A stretch of 36,074 nucleotides of DNA from CAWUKT01 sp963923035 (GCA_963923035.1 CAWUKT010000074.1:1-36074), one strand, 5' to 3'; shown: positions 1 through 9,117, counted from the first letter of the stretch. A program made the numbers and translations. The notes: generated from the letters alone by a model not told the origin.

Positions 1-2
1 AA

Positions 3-890
3 ACCTCTGTTCCGGAGTTAGGGGAAACGTTGTCGGAAGAAGATGAAGTATCGGAAGAGCAGGAGGTCGATTCGGAAGAGGATGAGTCCGAAGCTGTTGA
101 AGGAATCGGTGTCGAGGAAGGAGTTAGCGGATCTGACAGTGATTGGGACGGGGGCGCAGATGAAGAGGAACGAGAAACTGAGACCTCTGTTCCGGAGGTA
201 GGGGGAACGTTGTCTGAAGAGGATGAAGTTTCGGAAGATCAAGAAGTCGATTCGGAAGATGACAAATCGGAAACTGCTGAAGAAGCCGCCGTAAAGGAAG
301 ATGTTGACGAATCCGAAAGTGATTGGGATGAAGGCACAGAGGAACAGGAAGCAAACCCCTCAGTCCCTGAGGAAGCAGAAGTTTTACCAGAAGAAGGTGA
401 TGAAGCTCTCGAAGACCAGGAAATAGATTCCGTTGATGAAGAATCCGGGACTGCCGAAGAACCCGTTGTTGAGGAAGCAATAGACGAATCTGAGAATGAT
501 TGGGACGAGGGCGCTGAGAAAGAAGAACGAGAAGCTGAAACCTCTGTTCCGGAGTTGGGGGAAACGTTGTCCGAAGAAGATGAAGTATCGGAAGATCAGG
601 AGTTCGATTCGGAAGAGGACGAATCGGAAATTGCTGGAGAAGCCGATGTAAAGGGAGCTGTTGACGAATCCGAAAGAGATTGGGATGAAGGCACAGAGGA
701 AGAAGAGCAAGAAGCTGAAGCCTCTTCTCCTGAGATAGAAGAAACATTGTCGCAGGAGGATGAGGCAACCGAAGATCAGAAAACCGATTCGGAAGAGGAC
801 GAATCTGAAGCTGGAGGAGAACCCGATGTCGAAGAAGCAACTGTTGAATCCGACAGTGATTGGGCAGAGAGTTCAAATGAAGAGATCATC
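3..890 (+). repeat. Tandem ~180-bp repeats encoding 60-residue acidic units
   Basis: Five tandem units begin at about 3, 183, 357, 540 and 720, giving periods of 60, 58, 61 and 60 codons. Each opens with a T/P-S-V-P-E-like motif, continues with L-S-E-E-D-E and D-S-E-E-D-E-S-E, and ends near an S-D-W-D-E motif about residue 47. The first unit already lies in frame at base 3, so the array continues to the left of the window. Units are diverged at both DNA and protein level, so this is an old array. It lies inside the giant acidic CDS and probably forms a disordered, highly charged linker. Confidence 0.9.
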
Positions 891-3800
891 CCGAAAGAAC
901 AGCAGCGGGAAGAGGAAAACAACGAGTCAGGGCTGGAAGTAGAATTGGATCAGGAGGAGAATTTGGAAAGTGAGAACACCATTATTTCCAGCGAAGAGGA
1001 GGACAGGACTCCGGACAAGGCACTCGCCAGAAAAGAGGAGGCCAAGGAAACTGAGCCCGACTCGATCCAGCTGGTCGGTCCCAATACGATTGATCTATCA
1101 GAAGAGGCTCAAAACGCAGAACTATCAGTTTCCCTCCAATCCAATGATTCCCACGAGGAAGAACTCAATCCATGGCTGGACCAAGATGCTTTTCCACCTG
1201 CTCCTTTGAAAAACCAGAATTTGGGTATCCACAACCTCTTGGAAAATGGAGCCGAAGGGCTCGAATTCAAATACAAGCATCCTTCCGAAAGCACAAATAA
1301 CCCGCCTGAGTCCGCCTCCCCATTGTTCCCCAGCACCCAGCCCAAGAAATCCCCCGAAGGCGATACCCACCTCGAGGAACTCCTCGAATGGGCCAATCTG
1401 AAGAAAGGCTGGAATGAGTTAAGCGTGGTGGAAGAGGCCGAAACCAAAGATGCGGATACCGTAGAATCATTGAATCCATCCATTACTTCTTCATCCAGCT
1501 TTGGTCAGCAAGACCAAGTCCAGCCGCAGGAGCCGGACAAGGACAATCCCGATCAATTAAGAAGGACAAACAAGCCCCTATCTCAAGAAAGTCCGACCGA
1601 GGAAGACCGATTTGAGGCGTGGGAAATTCAAAGAGAAGCAACCTGGGTTTCACAACGTGAGAAAAGCGCAACCAAACGATTGCCCCAGAACCAAGACCAG
1701 CCCCAAGTGCCCTCCGAAACTGAGCTGGTCAAATACCTGTTGTTCCTCCTCCAACACGGCCAAGCTCCTTCCTGGGCCCAAAACTGGAGCCTTCCCCCCG
1801 TCCAGATCCTCCGCCACCTGGCCCACCGCAGGTCCGCCCGACTGCGTCCAGCCCTCCACCTCCGGTGGAAATACGTGGCCACCCGCCACCGCACGGAGGA
1901 GGCCCTCCGAACCATCCGCTTGCTGTCGCCGCGCGCGATCCCTAGCCTGATCACCCTGATGGCTCCGGCCCTGAGCATCCACCTCCGGTTGACCGCCCGA
2001 TTGATCGGGGCCCTGACCGCTGCCACCGATCACTTTTTCCGCGCCCACACCTTCCAATCCCGGGGTGAGCAATCGTGGTTCCTCCCAATCCGGTTCCTGA
2101 TGGACCACCCGAAAGGGCCCGCCCGCTTGGAAGAGCTGGTCGCCTATACCGTGCAAATGCTAGCCGCAAGTGCCGGGGAGCCCACCGGTCAGGTAGCCCA
2201 ACACATACAGGCCTTCCTGGAATCGGCTCCCACCGGCAAATTCCCCGGAAAGGTGGCCTGGCAGCCCATTTTGACTCTGCTCGTCGCGGGCACCAATCCC
2301 ATTACAAATCCGGAAGCCCGGCAATCGGTCCAGGAGGAGAAACAGGCATTGGAAAGGCAAGAGAGACAAAATCCCGAGCAGCAGGAGCCAAAAGAGAACC
2401 AAAGAAGAGGAGGGAAAGAAAAGAGAAATACGCCACCAATGGACGAGCCGACTCCCATCGATGGGCAGTTGTCTCAGGAACAAAATACCGGGGGAGGGTC
2501 AGAGGATGATACGCCATCTCTGGAAGCTGGAGACCTTCCCCGGTTACGTTCTGAGGCTGCCGAATACGATTTGGGATCGGAGTTTTCCCAAGTTGGGGAG
2601 GCCCGAAATGGGGCCCGCGATAACTTTGAGGAGCCTGAATTAGATGAAAAGGAGAAGAAGAAAATAGGCGGGGAGAAAATCAAAGGGAAAGAAGAAGAGC
2701 ATTTGATAAGTGGGGAAATGGAAGAAAGAGCAGATAGAATGCTGGGATGGTCGGATGAAAGCGCTGATAATCAATTGAAAAAAGAGCAGGCCCAGAATCC
2801 CATTCCTTATGAATCCGATCAGGTCGAAGCGTTGATGTTTCTCATCGAAAACGGCCGCTTTCCATCCTGGGCAAAGGCCTGGAACCTTTCCCCCGCCGAG
2901 GTACTCCTCCAACTGTCCGATCAGGAGTCAGCCCTGCTGGGACCCTTTCTCCACCTACGGTGGGAGCAATTGGACATCTCCAAACGGTCGGAGGAGGCCC
3001 TCCGTACCATGCGCTTGCTGTCACCGCAAGCAATTCCTGATCTGGTGGCCCTCGTAGCCCCCTCGCTCAGTGAATCGCTCCAACTTGCCGCTCGCCTGTC
3101 CGCGGCCCTAATCGCCAAAGTGGACCATTTCTTCCCGTATCACACCGTTTCCTCTCCGGCGGAGCAGGCGTGGTTTATCCCGCTTCGTTTCCTGATGGAT
3201 TACCGCGACCAGGCCCGGCGCTTGGAGGACCTCATGGCGTATACCGTGGCCATGTGGACCGCTGGAACCAGCGCAACAACGGCGGAAATCATGGACGTAT
3301 TGGAGAATTTCGAAGGCGTGTTATCCTCCGAACTGACGGCTTGGAAGTCCTTCAGCGCCGACCATTTTACCGAACCCATCCCCTTCCTTTCCCCCGAAGC
3401 CGCCCAGTCCGTCCGCTTTGAAATCAACCGCCAGCAGGAGCATTCGATGCCTCAGGCCTTTCCATCCGACCGACAAAAAGACGACGACGATTCGGATCAG
3501 GTCAAGCCCGCCTTCCGGGATGAAAATACCGCTCCCCCAATCGAGAAGTCAGAGGACCAGCACCGAACGGCTATCCCCAACCGAGATGAATGGGAAGTTG
3601 TGGAGGAAGAAAGAGATACAAAGCATGAAGCAACCGATCCCAATCCGAGAAAAAGTGACCAGATCTCGCAGGGTGAGGTGTCAGAGGAAATTGCTGGGGA
3701 AGGGGCCGAGAGCGTTAACAATCCCCTGATAGCTGGCGAACTTTCCCAGCCTTCCTCTGAACTTCTGGGCTCCAAAATGCCGGAGCAGGAAGACATTTTC

Positions 3801-5243
3801 TTTGCGGACGGAGTAGATCAGGATTTGGAAGGGCCGAGTATGGACCATCCGGATTCCGTGGAACTGAATTTGCTCGAAGAGGCGATCTTGGGGCCTGAGA
3901 AAGATGTTCAGGCGCACTTGGAAGAGAAAATTCCGCCTCAACTTCCAGAAACCGAGGTGGAAAGAAATGCGATGGCTGAAAAGGAAATTCATGCTGATGA
4001 GGTTCCTAAAAAGTCAGCCGACTGCTCCGAAGAACTGAAAAGGGAATTGTGGAAGACTTGGTCCTTGCCGGAGCAAATGGATTGGGTACTCGAACAGATC
4101 AACCTTGATTTTACCACGCCACACTCACCTTCAACCATTTCCAATGAGGACCTTGCTTCCTTGTTGGGTGAATGGGTTCGGAACCATCCGGCAGCTTTGT
4201 TGACTGCCTTCCAAGATGCCGGGCCATTTACCAAGGCAGCTCGTAAGCGGTTGATTTCTACCCTGACCAGTGAGTTATCTTCTATCGAAGTAGACCGCTT
4301 TCTGACCTCTACCTGGTCAGCGGCCGAATCTGAAATCCAGTTGGTGGGAACTTTGATCGAGCAGATCGCTGCGAAGGGACCTTCTTTGCTCAATCACCAA
4401 GAGCTGAAAAATCCTCAAAACTTCAACCAACAACTGCATCTCCAATTTTTCTTCGACCACATTGCCCAATCCCATTCGCCCGGGGATTATTTGAACTTTA
4501 CCGTGACCACCATGGCCCGGATGACCCAGGAATCTCCGCTGGCCATTGCCGGTATTTTCAGGGCCGCGCTTGGGTATCAACCTTGGTCATCCACTCCAAC
4601 CGGGATTCAATTGGGAGCCCAGCTCGATGAGCTCAAAAGGGTGGAAACCCCACAAGTATCTGAAGATCAGCAATTTGGATTGTCCGATTCCCCTGTCTTG
4701 TCCGAGGACGTGGAGATGGGAGAATTTATAGCGCTTGAAGACGAAGTCGGGTTGGAGAAAGAATTAGAAAGAGAAGGGGGAGCTGAAGGCGAAGAGGAGG
4801 GAAGCGAGAGAAAATTGGTGGAAATATCGTGGCGGACCAGAAAATCAGAGGAGGAGAAGAACGAAGCCGAAGAGACAACCTTGAAATCCCCGTTTTCGGA
4901 GGAGGTAAGGGAACCGGAGGGGGATGAAACGGAAATCAAAGAGGGAGGAAGAGTAAACCGAGAAGCGGGAGGATCTGCTGAGAAACCAACAGAAGTGGAA
5001 AGGGGAGAAGAGGAAAAAAACGGACCAGAATTCGAGGAAAAAGCCGGGTTGGAAGGAAATGCCATCGAAGAGCAACCGGACCGCAAACAGAATGCTAACA
5101 GCACCGAGGAGGAAATAAGCGTTGAGACGGGTGAGGTCATCTTCAATATCAGAGGCCCCGAGGAGAAGTCAGATGAAGAAAAACTCTGGGAAGAAAGTCT
5201 GGATTCAGCACAAGAATCTGATGATGAGAGGATGGGGGAGTGA
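3..5243 (+). CDS. Contractile injection system tape-measure protein, N-terminal/central part (5' truncated by window)
   Basis: This is a very long acidic protein, open from the left edge. The first start-like codon, TTG at 30, is simply a Leu inside a repeat, so the real start is upstream. Numbering from base 30: acidic 60-residue repeats to about residue 285, low-complexity acid, then two related helical blocks at about 565-735 and 931-1100. Both blocks share a Y/F-L-x(2)-G-x-x-P-S-W-A motif, an E-E-A-L-R-T-x-R-L-L-S-P motif and a W-F-x-P-x-R-F-L-M-D motif. A third helical block starts near 1348. The G-x-x-P-x-W-A block is typical of the Bacteroidota contractile injection system tape-measure family (CIS_TMP). 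The family's C-terminal domain is encoded immediately downstream in the next frame. The tape-measure role in setting tube and sheath length is family knowledge. The other injection-system genes would have to lie to the left. The reading frame stops at TGA 5241-5243 right after a G5 run. Confidence 0.75.
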   Translation, partial: TSVPELGETLSEEDEVSEEQEVDSEEDESEAVEGIGVEEGVSGSDSDWDGGADEEERETETSVPEVGGTLSEEDEVSEDQEVDSEDDKSETAEEAAVKEDVDESESDWDEGTEEQEANPSVPEEAEVLPEEGDEALEDQEIDSVDEESGTAEEPVVEEAIDESENDWDEGAEKEEREAETSVPELGETLSEEDEVSEDQEFDSEEDESEIAGEADVKGAVDESERDWDEGTEEEEQEAEASSPEIEETLSQEDEATEDQKTDSEEDESEAGGEPDVEEATVESDSDWAESSNEEIIPKEQQREEENNESGLEVELDQEENLESENTIISSEEEDRTPDKALARKEEAKETEPDSIQLVGPNTIDLSEEAQNAELSVSLQSNDSHEEELNPWLDQDAFPPAPLKNQNLGIHNLLENGAEGLEFKYKHPSESTNNPPESASPLFPSTQPKKSPEGDTHLEELLEWANLKKGWNELSVVEEAETKDADTVESLNPSITSSSSFGQQDQVQPQEPDKDNPDQLRRTNKPLSQESPTEEDRFEAWEIQREATWVSQREKSATKRLPQNQDQPQVPSETELVKYLLFLLQHGQAPSWAQNWSLPPVQILRHLAHRRSARLRPALHLRWKYVATRHRTEEALRTIRLLSPRAIPSLITLMAPALSIHLRLTARLIGALTAATDHFFRAHTFQSRGEQSWFLPIRFLMDHPKGPARLEELVAYTVQMLAASAGEPTGQVAQHIQAFLESAPTGKFPGKVAWQPILTLLVAGTNPITNPEARQSVQEEKQALERQERQNPEQQEPKENQRRGGKEKRNTPPMDEPTPIDGQLSQEQNTGGGSEDDTPSLEAGDLPRLRSEAAEYDLGSEFSQVGEARNGARDNFEEPELDEKEKKKIGGEKIKGKEEEHLISGEMEERADRMLGWSDESADNQLKKEQAQNPIPYESDQVEALMFLIENGRFPSWAKAWNLSPAEVLLQLSDQESALLGPFLHLRWEQLDISKRSEEALRTMRLLSPQAIPDLVALVAPSLSESLQLAARLSAALIAKVDHFFPYHTVSSPAEQAWFIPLRFLMDYRDQARRLEDLMAYTVAMWTAGTSATTAEIMDVLENFEGVLSSELTAWKSFSADHFTEPIPFLSPEAAQSVRFEINRQQEHSMPQAFPSDRQKDDDDSDQVKPAFRDENTAPPIEKSEDQHRTAIPNRDEWEVVEEERDTKHEATDPNPRKSDQISQGEVSEEIAGEGAESVNNPLIAGELSQPSSELLGSKMPEQEDIFFADGVDQDLEGPSMDHPDSVELNLLEEAILGPEKDVQAHLEEKIPPQLPETEVERNAMAEKEIHADEVPKKSADCSEELKRELWKTWSLPEQMDWVLEQINLDFTTPHSPSTISNEDLASLLGEWVRNHPAALLTAFQDAGPFTKAARKRLISTLTSELSSIEVDRFLTSTWSAAESEIQLVGTLIEQIAAKGPSLLNHQELKNPQNFNQQLHLQFFFDHIAQSHSPGDYLNFTVTTMARMTQESPLAIAGIFRAALGYQPWSSTPTGIQLGAQLDELKRVETPQVSEDQQFGLSDSPVLSEDVEMGEFIALEDEVGLEKELEREGGAEGEEEGSERKLVEISWRTRKSEEEKNEAEETTLKSPFSEEVREPEGDETEIKEGGRVNREAGGSAEKPTEVERGEEEKNGPEFEEKAGLEGNAIEEQPDRKQNANSTEEEISVETGEVIFNIRGPEEKSDEEKLWEESLDSAQESDDERMGE

Positions 5244-6402
5244 GGAATCTGGGAGGACGGAAAACGCCGAGCAGTCCTTCGAAGAATCCTTCCAGGCCAT
5301 CCAAGACTTCATTTTTACCCCCTCCCTCTTACAGTTGGATTCCCATCCGTATACGGAAGCCGAATTGTTGGAGCTGGTCCGGAACGTGGTAGATACCCAG
5401 TCTCAGCGGCTTTTGAAAGCCCTCAAGAAGCTGCCCGACCGGCCAGACGCGATCCGCCGGCTCGCCCAAGTCCCCTGGGCCTTTCACGAAGCCTTCCTTC
5501 AGGCATTGATTCCGACCCACCATTTTCCAGTGTACAAGCGCTTCATCGCCAATTTGCACCAACAGTTCTTGAGCACCGGCCGGCGACAGCTCGGGCAGCA
5601 CTTGCTGGAACACGCCTACCATTATTTTGCATCCCCCCAGGCCGATCCCCCCGCTCCCGCGGCCTACCTGGACAGCTGGGTCGCCTACCTGCAACAAGCA
5701 ACCGCGTGGACAGCAGCCCGGGCCATCACGGAAACCCTGCGACTCGCGTCCCAAAAATCGGAGTTCATCGACGCCGTTTTCCTCCGAGAACTCACCCGCT
5801 TGAACAGCCAGCATTTTCCCAACCTCAACATCGATGCCCCGAAGGAGTCCCAGGAGAGACCTGAAAAGGAACCAGAATCCGTTGAAACCACGGAGCTCCA
5901 GCCGGTCTCCAATGCTGGATTGGCCCTTGTATTCGCCATCCTTCCTTCCATCCTGAAGAGCGTGGGTTACCTCGATGAGCGGGGCAACTTTCCCTCCAAA
6001 GCCACCCGGATCCGAGCCGCCCACTGGCTGAAGCAATTGGCGCGGCCGGCACCTGTGCCTGAGAACGAGGACGACGACCACCTGGTCGGCTTATTGGTCG
6101 GGCTAAAGCCTGAAGAGGTAAACCAGTTGGAGCCGCCCCTGACCAAAGAAGAAATCAGGATGTCCAACGCCACTTTGGAGGCGGTGCTGGAGGCCTGGTC
6201 CGGGATGGAACAGATGGGGATCGATGCGTTCAGGCAGGAGTGGCTCCTGCGGACGGGAGACCTGGAAGAGCAAGCCCCCGGATACTGGATTCTCCGATTG
6301 GACCCACGGGCCACCGACCATTTATTGGATCGACTTCCCTGGCCGTGCGACCACTTCGCCGCCAGTTGGACGCAAACCACCATCCAGGTCCGCTGGAACT
6401 GA
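5221..6402 (+). CDS. Contractile injection system tape-measure protein, C-terminal part (frameshifted continuation)
   Basis: In the +1 frame relative to the preceding ORF, this encodes the family's conserved C-terminus. From 5911 there is an N-A-G-L-x-L-V-F-A-I-L-P block, then a conserved L-E-A-V-L-E-A-W block and a final L-L-D-R-L-P-W-P segment ending in V-R-W-N. These match the classic CIS_TMP tail (L-L-D-Q-L-P-W ... Y-V-E-W). Upstream of the G5 run at 5234-5238 this frame reads as basic nonsense. Directly after the run it becomes acidic like the rest of the protein. Removing one G would join both ORFs into one chain of about 2132 residues inside the window. An independent start at ATG 5221 is possible but has no clear ribosome site. 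I think this is one gene with a frameshift (real, programmed or assembly error). Confidence 0.75.
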   Translation: MMRGWGSEESGRTENAEQSFEESFQAIQDFIFTPSLLQLDSHPYTEAELLELVRNVVDTQSQRLLKALKKLPDRPDAIRRLAQVPWAFHEAFLQALIPTHHFPVYKRFIANLHQQFLSTGRRQLGQHLLEHAYHYFASPQADPPAPAAYLDSWVAYLQQATAWTAARAITETLRLASQKSEFIDAVFLRELTRLNSQHFPNLNIDAPKESQERPEKEPESVETTELQPVSNAGLALVFAILPSILKSVGYLDERGNFPSKATRIRAAHWLKQLARPAPVPENEDDDHLVGLLVGLKPEEVNQLEPPLTKEEIRMSNATLEAVLEAWSGMEQMGIDAFRQEWLLRTGDLEEQAPGYWILRLDPRATDHLLDRLPWPCDHFAASWTQTTIQVRWN

Positions 6403-6455
6403 CTTCCAGGGACTCTTTTTCCCATGCCGGATTGATCTTTTTTCATAGACTCAGT

Positions 6456-6488
6456 AGAACCGGGGGCCAAGGTCTCCGGTTCTTTTTT
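6456..6488 (+). terminator. Rho-independent terminator after the tape-measure gene
   Basis: The inverted repeat AGAACCGG / CCGGTTCT has a loop of about 12 bases and runs straight into six T residues (6483-6488). It lies about 55 bases after the stop codon of the injection-system ORF and marks the end of that operon. Confidence 0.8.
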
Positions 6489-6675
6489 GGGACTTTCCGA
6501 AGGGTTCGGGAACATAAATCGAATGGGAGTGGAGCGGGGCAAATGGAAGGGAATGAAAATGAAAAATCGAGGTAGCCTGGGGGGCAACCTCGATTCATGG
6601 AGCTGGCCTGCCGCACACAGCGGGCGCTTGTATGCACATCATAAAGATGGTAGCAGACGCACTCGAAACCTAAGA

Positions 6676-6969
6676 TTATGACCTTTCAATTTGTAGTAAA
6701 GTATGATCAAAAAATCGACATAAAAAATCGCGAAGTAAACAGGATTCAATGTTGTTGTGGGTCATAAAATGCCGTGACCAAAGATGGTGCTGAATCATCA
6801 TGGTCACTGGAGTCTCTTCATCATCAATTTTTATCAACTCTGAGTATATGAGTCCAAGGTAGTATGGGACGGAAAACCATGTAGATACAAATTCACAGTT
6901 TTTAGCCGTTCCCGGAGAATTATTTCGAAATTTGTATCCAAGTGCTTCCAACCTTCCCGTCCGCTTCAT
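6676..6969 (-). CDS. Possible small protein translationally coupled to the aminotransferase
   Basis: This 97-codon ORF starts with an ATG that overlaps the TGA stop of the upstream minus-strand aminotransferase (ATGA overlap), an arrangement often seen in coupled genes. I do not recognise the protein. It has no signal peptide or clear membrane segment and is fairly rich in aromatic and His residues (for example M-I-Q-H-H-L-W-S-R-H-F-M). The stretch 6640-6965 is visibly more AT-rich than its neighbours, which could mean transferred or non-coding DNA. No hairpin or T-run terminator is evident behind it. It could be a chance open frame; the ATGA overlap is the main argument for it. Confidence 0.3.
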   Translation of the reverse strand: MKRTGRLEALGYKFRNNSPGTAKNCEFVSTWFSVPYYLGLIYSELIKIDDEETPVTMMIQHHLWSRHFMTHNNIESCLLRDFLCRFFDHTLLQIERS

Positions 6970-8273
6970 CCGAAATAGTCTTGAATAGCCGCTTCTATCC
7001 CGCGAACCGCATCATTGATCTGGTCCGTGGAGATCGTCAACGGCGGCGCAATGATCAGGGTCGTATGTTTCTCCCCCTGGAATTGGGCGAGGAGGCCCTG
7101 TTGGAGGAGGGCGTCCTGGAATCCGTACTGGTCCTTGGTTCCCAGTGGGCGGTCGTCAATCCTGAATTCCATCCCAATCTCCAGTCCCATTCCCCGGACC
7201 TCATGGACCACGGGAGATTGCCGCTCCAGAATCTTGAGCTTGCGCTGGAAGATTTCTCCTTTCCTCAGAACCTGCCCTTCCAGCCCGCCCTCGGTAAGAA
7301 AATGCAGTGTGGCCAGGGCCGTCGCCGCACTCAACGGAGTCCATCCATACGCGCTACTTGAATCGATGCACCGCCCAATCTCCTGCTTCATCATGGCCGT
7401 CGAGATGGGCACGAGTCCATTTCCCAGCGCTTTTCCCACCACCACGATATCAGGAATCAATTCGAAATGTTGAAAGGAGAACAGCTTTCCCGTCCGAAAC
7501 AGCCCCACATTCGATTCGTCCATCATCACCAACACGCCATTTCTCCGACATGCCTGAAAGATGGAGTCGTAAAAATCGAGGTCAGGAACATAGACCAATC
7601 CGGCGGCTGGATTCATGGTTTCCATGACCAAAACTGCGGGCTTGGGTTGAGCTTCCAACGCCGCATTCAGCTTCTCGAGGACCTGCCACTTGCCCTTGGG
7701 ATCCGCAGAGGGGAGGGGCAACTTGGTAAAATAGGGCTCCTGGAAGAGGCCACTGGCCTTGCCGGCACCAAGGGTGACCCCGTGGTGGCTCCTTTGGAAG
7801 CTAAGCACCCCCTTTCGGCCCGTATAGTTCCGGGCCGCCTGGATGCCGATGTCGATGCTTTCGCTCTGGGTGACCCCTTGAAAATAGGTCCACCCGTGGT
7901 TCGTGTAGGCCAGCAGCCGGTTCCATTTCGCTGTCAACTGCTCCTGTCCCGGATGATTGTTGCCAGGCGGGACAAAAGTGAGCCCGGCCTGCAACTGATC
8001 CTTGAAGGCCTTGAACACCTCAGGATTGTTCCATCCACAGTTGGCCACATGTCCCCCCGAGCCGAGATCGAGGTAACGATGCCCCTGATCATCGACAAAA
8101 TAGCAGCCGATTGCCCGGGAAAAGGTCGGGGGGAACTTTTCGGGGGGGAGTACAGGTCCTTTTCGGTTGGAATAGGAGAGAGGACTGGGGGAACTGGATT
8201 TTTTTAAAACTCTCATGGGTGCGGTGATTGGTGAGGATAAAATGAGAAAAAATCGAGTTGGGCTTGGAGACAT
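6966..8273 (-). CDS. Divergent class III (PLP-dependent) aminotransferase
   Basis: The fold-type I class III aminotransferase signature is recognisable. There is a D-L-G-S-G-G-H segment near residue 69, H-H-G at 163-165, M-M-D-E with Asp252 as the pyridine-nitrogen partner, R-T-G-K-L-F-S-F near 260, and G-K-A-L-G-N-G with Lys281 as the presumed Schiff-base lysine. The usual S-G-T/S-E-A-N-E phosphate-binding motif is replaced by G-V-T-Q-S-E-S-I-D (133-141). The usual D-E-V-Q-T-G-F-G-R-T-G reads D-E-S-N-V-G-L-F-R-T-G. It is probably a transaminase of an omega-amino acid, diamine or amino-lipid precursor, but the substrate cannot be told. The first ATG gives 435 residues with a loose N-terminus; the ATG at 8216 (residue 20) is an equally good start and gives about 416, nearer the family length. 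Confidence 0.75.
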   Translation of the reverse strand: MSPSPTRFFLILSSPITAPMRVLKKSSSPSPLSYSNRKGPVLPPEKFPPTFSRAIGCYFVDDQGHRYLDLGSGGHVANCGWNNPEVFKAFKDQLQAGLTFVPPGNNHPGQEQLTAKWNRLLAYTNHGWTYFQGVTQSESIDIGIQAARNYTGRKGVLSFQRSHHGVTLGAGKASGLFQEPYFTKLPLPSADPKGKWQVLEKLNAALEAQPKPAVLVMETMNPAAGLVYVPDLDFYDSIFQACRRNGVLVMMDESNVGLFRTGKLFSFQHFELIPDIVVVGKALGNGLVPISTAMMKQEIGRCIDSSSAYGWTPLSAATALATLHFLTEGGLEGQVLRKGEIFQRKLKILERQSPVVHEVRGMGLEIGMEFRIDDRPLGTKDQYGFQDALLQQGLLAQFQGEKHTTLIIAPPLTISTDQINDAVRGIEAAIQDYFG

Positions 8274-8592
8274 TTTCTAGCAATCCCTTCGGTACAAAAT
8301 GCGGGTCATAGGGAAGGGTAGGAAGGGCAAAATAAAATGAAGAGTACGGCTGGTTTCCAATTCGCTTTTCTCAAACCCCTTAGACAGTCAATAAGGATGA
8401 AATCGTCCCGTTGAAATGGATGGCTTTGTCGCCGTTCGCTGGCCCCATCTTGCCTTTCTTTGTTCCAGGCGATCTGGCCTCGAAAATGGATGGAGACCAT
8501 GAATTATGTCCCCACCTTTTTCCGCGCCCTCCCAATGCACAATCCAGATTTCAACCTATTTAAACCCAACATATCCTAAGCATTTTTTTAAG
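8274..8592. other. Intergenic gap between divergent genes
   Basis: About 320 bases separate the aminotransferase (leftward) and the ankyrin gene (rightward). It must hold both promoters, but I see no convincing TTG-N20-TAnnTTTG pair, no hairpin with T-run and no coding frame I would defend. An in-frame ATG at 8506 would extend the ankyrin protein by 29 residues of unrelated character, so I did not use it. Confidence 0.5.
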
Positions 8593-9069
8593 ATGAGAGA
8601 CCTCAAACAACTGATGCGTGCCTGCCGAAGTGGCAATGTCCCAGCGGTAAAATCCATCGTCAGCAACCGGCCGGGGCTGGCGGAATCCACCGACGACCGC
8701 GGAGAAACGCCCTTCATTTTGGCGATCAACAGCAATCAGATGCCCGTCGCCCAAGCCCTGCTCGATGAGGGCGCTTATGTGGACGGGAGAAATGGAGAGT
8801 GGAATACCGCGTTGATGATCGCCGCTAAAAAGGGCTATCCCGAGCAGATCAGGTTTTTGCTGGAATACGGCGCCAGTGTCAACGCCCAGAACCTGGACGG
8901 GACGCCTCCGCTCACCCTGGCCATTTTGGCGGGCAAACCCTTCATTGTGGAGATGCTGCTGAAGGCGGGGGCGGATCCGGAACTGAAAGACCACCAAGGC
9001 CTCAGCCCCGAATACTATGCTCGGCACCACGGCAGCAGCGACATCCGGAAGGTCATGGGCCTGGACTGA
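8593..9069 (+). CDS. Ankyrin-repeat protein
   Basis: A small protein of 158 residues with about four ankyrin repeats and no signal peptide, so presumably a cytoplasmic protein-binding module. The repeats are visible as R-G-E-T-P-F-I-L-A-I, then N-T-A-L-M-I-A-A-K-K-G-Y ... L-L-E-Y-G-A-S-V-N-A, then D-G-T-P-P-L-T-L-A-I-L-A-G ... L-L-K-A-G-A-D-P-E-L, and a last degenerate repeat starting G-L-S-P-E-Y-Y-A. I chose the ATG at 8593 because the protein from there begins with the capping helix D-L-K-Q-L-M-R-A-C-R-S-G. The longer start at 8506 adds an unrelated tail. Partner and role are unknown. It stands alone and is convergent with the next gene. Confidence 0.8.
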   Translation: MRDLKQLMRACRSGNVPAVKSIVSNRPGLAESTDDRGETPFILAINSNQMPVAQALLDEGAYVDGRNGEWNTALMIAAKKGYPEQIRFLLEYGASVNAQNLDGTPPLTLAILAGKPFIVEMLLKAGADPELKDHQGLSPEYYARHHGSSDIRKVMGLD

Positions 9070-9117
9070 AATTGCTGTACTTGACGATCGATTTACACGA
9101 ACTCTAATTCGACGCCG

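Noticed and set aside
124..876. Long minus-strand open frame of 250 codons in the acidic repeat region
   Set aside because: It is the antisense shadow of the GAA/GAG-rich repeats, giving a Leu/Arg/Pro-rich chain with the same periodicity and no domain.
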